Shown in pieces: positions 15,793-18,791 of a stretch of 18,791 nt of DNA. Each line of letters starts with the position of its first letter. Position 1 is the stretch's first letter. The notes under the pieces were generated by a model. It did not search any database and was not told the DNA's origin. It was given only the letters and a program-made list of their open reading frames with translations. Both the position numbers and the translations under genes were made by a program. The stretch is from Hydrogenothermaceae bacterium (GTDB lineage: Bacteria > Aquificota > Aquificia > Aquificales > Hydrogenothermaceae), in assembly GCA_015490675.1 (NCBI GenBank), contig WFXI01000044.1, forward strand, positions 1 to 18,791, in the 5' to 3' direction.

Positions 15793-15864
15793 ATGGGTTC
15801 TTGGTTTCTATTATTGTTGTTATTGTTTACATCTTTAGATGATAATGATGATTATTGGTTTTAA
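15793..15864 (+). CDS. 23-aa hydrophobic/acidic microprotein
   Basis: A 23-codon frame begins at an ATG with a textbook Shine-Dalgarno, GGGAGG at 15781-15786, six bases upstream. The peptide starts MGSWFLLLLLLFTS, a short leucine-rich membrane-seeking stretch, and ends with a compact acidic-aromatic tail (DDNDDYWF). It is not recognised. It lies between array 2 and the convergent cas2, whose stop is only two bases beyond its own. The ribosome-binding site and ordered composition argue that it is translated. A role in defence, for example as a membrane-active peptide, is speculation from position. Confidence 0.55.
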   Translation: MGSWFLLLLLLFTSLDDNDDYWF

Positions 15865-15866
15865 AT

Positions 15867-16124
15867 TTAAAAAACATTTTTTTTGAGGAGGTCTTCTCCT
15901 CCTATTCTAATTATGTTCTTATAATCTTTGACTTTGAATGCAAAAATCTTATCGTTCTTATCAATTACTTTTTCACAATCCTCAATAATTTTTCTTACAG
16001 TTTCTTCTGAAATAGAAGTTTCAAAGACAGAATATTGAGTTCTAATGCCATAAGATTTTAAAATTTTATAAACTTTTCGCCATACTTTAGGATCTGATAT
16101 GTCATAACAAATTACAAATCTCAA
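15867..16124 (-). CDS. cas2: CRISPR adaptation protein Cas2 (downstream copy)
   Basis: Cas2 dimers hold the Cas1-Cas2 integrase complex together during spacer insertion. This 85-aa protein starts RFVICYDISDP, the Cas2 ferredoxin-like strand with the conserved Asp8, and continues RKVYKILKSYGIRTQYSVFE, a clear family signature. The start is TTG, not ATG. It overlaps the cas1 stop as TTGA, and a GAGGG Shine-Dalgarno lies about seven bases upstream within cas1, so translation is coupled to cas1. It is the third gene of the order cas2-cas1-cas2. It differs considerably from the upstream Cas2, so the pair are not a recent duplication. Confidence 0.93.
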   Translation of the reverse strand: MRFVICYDISDPKVWRKVYKILKSYGIRTQYSVFETSISEETVRKIIEDCEKVIDKNDKIFAFKVKDYKNIIRIGGEDLLKKNVF

Positions 16125-17005
16125 AATAAGCCCTCTAGCTGTGTTAAAAATAAATTTGAATCCTGTAGAAACCTTGGATTTCTTAAAACTTCTTTGTTTA
16201 CTTTTGAAAAGAAGTGTTTTGCTTTGTTTTCTTTTAATGAGTATGCTTTTCCTTTTTTAAAATCTTCCCATTTAAAATATCCACCATTAAATAAATCTAA
16301 AACATACATACTAAGAGCAGGTCTTGAAAATTCAATTATGTCAGATACAAATGCTGAGTGAATTCCTCTTTTCCTATGTAAAAAACCGATGTACGGGTCA
16401 AATCCCTTAGAAACTACAATAGAATAAAGAACATTATGATAAAGTGTATAAATTAAGCTTAATATAGAATTAACAGGGTCAGGAGAAGGATAATATTTCC
16501 TTTCTTTAAATCCATATTTGTTATTCAATTTTTTTCTAAAAAATTCAAAAAACAAAGCAGAGGCTTTACCTTCTATTCCCAAAATTTCATTATAAGTGGA
16601 AACATAAAGAAGTTTCTCTTTTAAAAATGTTAAATCTAATCCTGAGTATTTTTCTATTTGTGAGATTTTTGCAGATACTATAAACTTGGTAATCTTTGAT
16701 TTTTTGTGAGTATTATTTGAGGCACTATATTGTTTTAATCTCACTTTGTAATTGCTTTTTAAATAAAATCTAGTTATGATTCCTCTTAAGCTACCTCCCA
16801 ATGTAGAAATAAAGATATCTACATCGTGTTTAAGTAAAAGGTTTATTACATTCATAGACAAATGAATATTACCAAAGATAAATAAATTATCTATAAGATT
16901 TATAGGAATTTCACCTAATTTATTACCTTCTTTGAGAATTAAAATCTGATTGTCTTTTTTTCTTAATACTGCCCCCTGAGTAGCTATAAAATAATTTTGT
17001 TTCAA
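16121..17005 (-). CDS. cas1: CRISPR integrase Cas1
   Basis: Cas1 is the metal-dependent integrase that inserts new spacers at the leader end. The 294-aa length is normal. Catalytic positions are visible: Glu145 in LGIEGKASALFFEFF, His210 in IGFLHRKRGIHS, and Asp222/Glu225 in VSDIIEFSRPAL. The N-terminal beta-rich domain holds FGNIHLSMNVINLLLKHDVDIFIST. There is no reverse transcriptase or Cas4 fusion. The start is TTG, with GGGAGG seven bases upstream, and it overlaps the preceding cas2 stop as TTGA. The end overlaps the next cas2 in the same way. The operon runs opposite to the arrays and lies between arrays 2 and 3, so it can serve all three leaders. Confidence 0.96.
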   Translation of the reverse strand: MKQNYFIATQGAVLRKKDNQILILKEGNKLGEIPINLIDNLFIFGNIHLSMNVINLLLKHDVDIFISTLGGSLRGIITRFYLKSNYKVRLKQYSASNNTHKKSKITKFIVSAKISQIEKYSGLDLTFLKEKLLYVSTYNEILGIEGKASALFFEFFRKKLNNKYGFKERKYYPSPDPVNSILSLIYTLYHNVLYSIVVSKGFDPYIGFLHRKRGIHSAFVSDIIEFSRPALSMYVLDLFNGGYFKWEDFKKGKAYSLKENKAKHFFSKVNKEVLRNPRFLQDSNLFLTQLEGLF

Positions 17006-17265
17006 AACGAAACCTCCCTTTTAAAGAAATTTTTATAACTTTCATTTGTAATTGGTTTGTCATAATATGGGAAGATATAAACAACATCTTCTTCTAGATT
17101 TATAAGGTTATTTATCTCATCTATTAGCTCTTTTAAAATAGAATTGTTTTCAACAAAAATCTCAAAAACACTTTTTTGTACATTGTATCCATAACCTTTG
17201 AGGAGCTTAAAAACTTTAACTCTTCTTTTGGAATCTCTTATATCATAAGCAACTACATACTTCAT
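17002..17265 (-). CDS. cas2: CRISPR adaptation protein Cas2 (upstream copy)
   Basis: This second Cas2 starts KYVVAYDIRDSKRRVKVFKLLKGYGYNVQKSVFE, the full Cas2 signature with Asp8, and is 87 aa from the ATG at 17265. A longer frame would add about 21 hydrophobic residues before MKYVVAYD; all Cas2 proteins begin at the strand MxYVVxYD, so I reject that extension. No clear Shine-Dalgarno precedes the ATG. The sequence TATAAA lies four bases upstream of it, too close for an ordinary promoter. It is the first gene of the adaptation operon, and its end (KREVSF) encodes the Shine-Dalgarno for cas1. Confidence 0.92.
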   Translation of the reverse strand: MKYVVAYDIRDSKRRVKVFKLLKGYGYNVQKSVFEIFVENNSILKELIDEINNLINLEEDVVYIFPYYDKPITNESYKNFFKREVSF

Positions 17266-17340
17266 AATTTTTATAATGCAAACTTGCAAAAAATTTTTCA
17301 AGATAAGAAAATAAAATAAAAAACCCAAAACATTTTAAAA

Positions 17341-17637
17341 ATGCTAATAAAATTAAAATTAAAAAAACTTTACGGAAAAGAATATGCGTCTATAGAGGAA
17401 CTTTTATCTAACAGAGCAGGCTTAAATTTACTCCCATATGAAATAGCTGTTAATGAAATATTTGATAAAGAAGAAATAAAAAACAAAATACCAGAAGATA
17501 TATTAAACAAAGCTTATGTAATTTATTCCAATTTTAGCTACTTAATCAATAGAAAAAAGCCTCTTCCAAAAGCAAATGGCAAAATAAAGAACGAAGAAAT
17601 AAGAAAAATCTTTGAGGTTTTAAGAAGTCTTGAATGA
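17341..17637 (+). CDS. 98-aa protein paired with a nucleotidyltransferase
   Basis: This protein is not recognised. It is 98 aa, basic and mostly helical (ASIEELLSNRAGLNLLPYEIAVNEIF, then KIPEDILNKAYVIYSNFSYLI, ending NEEIRKIFEVLRSLE). It overlaps the following nucleotidyltransferase gene by eight bases. A small helical protein upstream of such an enzyme is the usual layout for an antitoxin-toxin or partner pair, but that role is inferred. It is divergent from the cas2-cas1-cas2 operon, with 75 bases between starts. No strong Shine-Dalgarno is visible before the ATG; the real start could lie slightly further in. Confidence 0.6.
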   Translation: MLIKLKLKKLYGKEYASIEELLSNRAGLNLLPYEIAVNEIFDKEEIKNKIPEDILNKAYVIYSNFSYLINRKKPLPKANGKIKNEEIRKIFEVLRSLE

Positions 17638-18157
17638 AGAACATATAATAAATCTATTAAAACAGTTTGTTATAGAAAGAAAAGAGCCATTAGAATTAAT
17701 ATTAGTTGGAGCTTTAGCTCTTCCTTTTTATGGCGTAGAGTTTAGAGCTACATATGATTTAGATGCAGAAATTGAAACAGGAAATATAGAAGAACTCTAT
17801 TTCTTCTTAAAAGAAAAAGGTTTTGAAAGTGATTTATCAGAAAATATAGCAGGTTGGAGTGTTATAGCACTTCCTTCAGGATACAGAGAAAGAGCAGAAG
17901 TTGTTTACAAAGATAATCTTTTAACTATAAAAATACTTTCTCCTGAAGATTTCATAATAATGAAGTTAAGAAGAGGTACAAATCAAGACATTGAAGATGC
18001 TCTTGCAGTTGCAAAAAAACAATCTATCAAAATAGAAACATTAGATAAACTTTATAATAAAGTTTTAGAAGAAAGCATAAAAGATACTGCTGTGTTTAAT
18101 TTTAAAAAAATTTATAAAGTTTTTAGAAAATTATTACAGGAACAAGCTTCTAATTGA
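17630..18157 (+). CDS. Nucleotidyltransferase-fold protein (AbiEii/DUF6036-like)
   Basis: This 175-aa protein has the minimal nucleotidyltransferase pattern. LILVGALALPFYGVEFRATYDLDAEI (23-48) corresponds to the family's G-x-x-A...YG..R.T.D.D core, with Asp43 and Asp45 as metal ligands; Glu90 may be the third acid. SPEDFIIMKLRRGTNQDIEDA (104-124) is the typical following helix. Related proteins include AbiEii- and MNT-type toxins that modify tRNA or partner proteins. The start is TTG, overlapping the 98-aa gene by eight bases; no in-frame ATG is near. The last codons (Ser-Asn-stop) are made by the first bases of CRISPR leader 3, so the gene end and the leader are fused. Defence or toxin-antitoxin function is inferred. 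Confidence 0.75.
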   Translation: MNEEHIINLLKQFVIERKEPLELILVGALALPFYGVEFRATYDLDAEIETGNIEELYFFLKEKGFESDLSENIAGWSVIALPSGYRERAEVVYKDNLLTIKILSPEDFIIMKLRRGTNQDIEDALAVAKKQSIKIETLDKLYNKVLEESIKDTAVFNFKKIYKVFRKLLQEQASN

Positions 18158-18448
18158 GACAAAGTTGTTAAAAACTAACTAAACTTTTAAAATTTTGGGA
18201 GGGTTTAATATCAATACTTTGCGAGGATTTAACTAAAAATTTGTTACCTAAACTGGGGTGTGGCAGGGGATTTTAGGATAATTTTTGAGCAAAAATTGCC
18301 TTCTAAACCGTATAAAATAAGGATTTACTAATTTTTATTGCTCGGAGGCTTTATTTATGCTATTATGAAAATAGTCAAGGTTAAAAATGTTAAAAATTGG
18401 CTTCTTGACTTTCTGAATATGGCTTGTATAAATTATTTGCTATGTACT
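18148..18448 (+). promoter_or_regulatory. CRISPR leader 3
   Basis: This is a 301-bp leader, the most diverged of the three. It overlaps the last ten bases of the nucleotidyltransferase gene. The inverted repeat found in leaders 1 and 2 has decayed here. The G-rich motif (ends at 18269) is intact. The promoter is better than in the others: TTGACT (18405-18410), 16 bp, TATAAA (18427-18432). The 35-codon frame (18365-18472) is also open. No conventional gene is present. Confidence 0.85.
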
Positions 18449-18624
18449 CTTGCATTCTCCCGCTTTTCTTAGGGAATTGCGACAATAAAAAATTTACTCA
18501 TATAAAAGAACCTCCTTAAACTTGCATTCTCCCGCTTTTCTTAGGGAATTGCGACTCTCCAACTCCTTCTGGAGCTGGAGTTCCTCATCACTTGTATTCT
18601 CCCGCTTTCTTAGGGAATTGTCCC
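18449..18624 (+). CRISPR. CRISPR array 3 (3 repeats, 2 spacers)
   Basis: Repeats begin at 18449, 18521 and 18591; the spacers are 37 and 35 bp. The first two repeats carry C at both variable positions (5 and 20). The last carries T at position 5, lacks one T in the run and ends GTCCC, so it is the degenerate distal repeat. Spacer 1 contains antisense AAGGAGGT plus ATG. Spacer 2 contains AACTCC and GGAGTT arms; its complement reads as coiled-coil-like coding sequence (DEELQLQKELE). With two spacers, the array is the shortest of the three. Confidence 0.95.
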
Positions 18625-18669
18625 TTTTGACTTTTTTTATTAATCTTCTGTCAGATTTTTAAATAATTT

Positions 18670-18689
18670 CCGTTAATAGATATTAGAAA
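18670..18689 (+). repeat. Trailer motif after array 3
   Basis: CCGTTAATAGATATTAGAAA matches the motif at 15751-15770 at 18 of 20 positions. It lies 45 bases after the array and 29 bases before the start of another small hydrophobic-protein gene. Confidence 0.5.
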
Positions 18690-18718
18690 AGAAATTAAAG
18701 TTATTTAGGTTTCTTTTT

Positions 18719-18791
18719 ATGGAAGCTTTTACAATTATTTCTTTTGTGGCTTTTGTAGTAGGGTTTCTTTATCTTATTTTGAGAGATAACA
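18719..18791 (+). CDS. Start of a membrane protein (cut by the window end)
   Basis: An ATG at 18719 opens a frame that runs to the window edge, 24 codons. It begins MEAFTIISFVAFVVGFLYLI and then RDN: one clear N-terminal membrane helix followed by charged residues. TTAGGT about nine bases upstream is a weak Shine-Dalgarno. It is not recognised. Like the microprotein at 15793, it follows a CRISPR array and the trailer motif. Confidence 0.5.
   Translation, partial: MEAFTIISFVAFVVGFLYLILRDN

Noticed and set aside
17266..17328. N-terminal extension of the upstream Cas2
   Set aside because: Cas2 proteins begin at the first beta strand; the extra hydrophobic residues have no counterpart in the family.
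13502..18520. CCTCCTT-bearing spacers as copies of the 16S rRNA 3' end (anti-Shine-Dalgarno)
   Set aside because: The flanking bases differ between spacers and each has a properly spaced CAT, so they derive from gene starts rather than from rRNA.

Overview
The window is AT-rich bacterial DNA (by eye roughly 30% GC) with lysine-rich, isoleucine-rich proteins, TTG and ATG starts and tight gene packing. The mix of a UbiD-type decarboxylase, a type IV-like prepilin, two cas6 genes and several CRISPR arrays suggests a thermophilic Gram-negative bacterium, perhaps of the Aquificota (Hydrogenothermaceae-like). That placement is an inference from style and gene content, not from a marker gene.

Region 1 (1-8213, all + strand) is a housekeeping block. 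It holds the tail of an unknown gene, a RHH antitoxin/RelE-type toxin pair with its own promoter and repeat operator, a YjbQ-family protein, a UbiD-family decarboxylase, panC, a MoxR ATPase/DUF58/transglutaminase-like membrane trio with overlapping ends, and then a cas6 gene. Region 2 (8205-12130, all - strand) carries an outer-membrane beta-barrel-like protein, a second and different Cas6 followed by a 78-aa membrane protein, and a prepilin/CorA/97-aa membrane protein group.

Region 3 (12261-18791) is a CRISPR accessory island with a modular layout. Three CRISPR arrays share one 35-bp repeat family and all run left to right. Each is preceded by a nearly identical leader of about 300 bp, and each leader begins within a few bases of the stop codon of a different + strand accessory gene: a membrane-anchored CARF protein, a DUF4143-type AAA ATPase, and a two-gene nucleotidyltransferase unit. 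Arrays 2 and 3 are followed by a shared 20-bp motif and then a small hydrophobic protein gene. Between arrays 2 and 3, on the - strand, lies the adaptation operon cas2-cas1-cas2. No Cas3, Cas5, Cas7, Cas8, Cas9 or Cas10 lies in the window, so interference must come from elsewhere in the genome.

The most unusual signal is in the spacers. Four of eleven contain a Shine-Dalgarno sequence plus a start codon in antisense orientation, and two share an exact 18-bp core. The encoded crRNAs would pair with ribosome-binding sites of mRNAs. Together with the membrane CARF protein, which in known systems senses cyclic oligoadenylate made by type III effectors, this points to an RNA-targeting type III interference system encoded elsewhere that uses these arrays.
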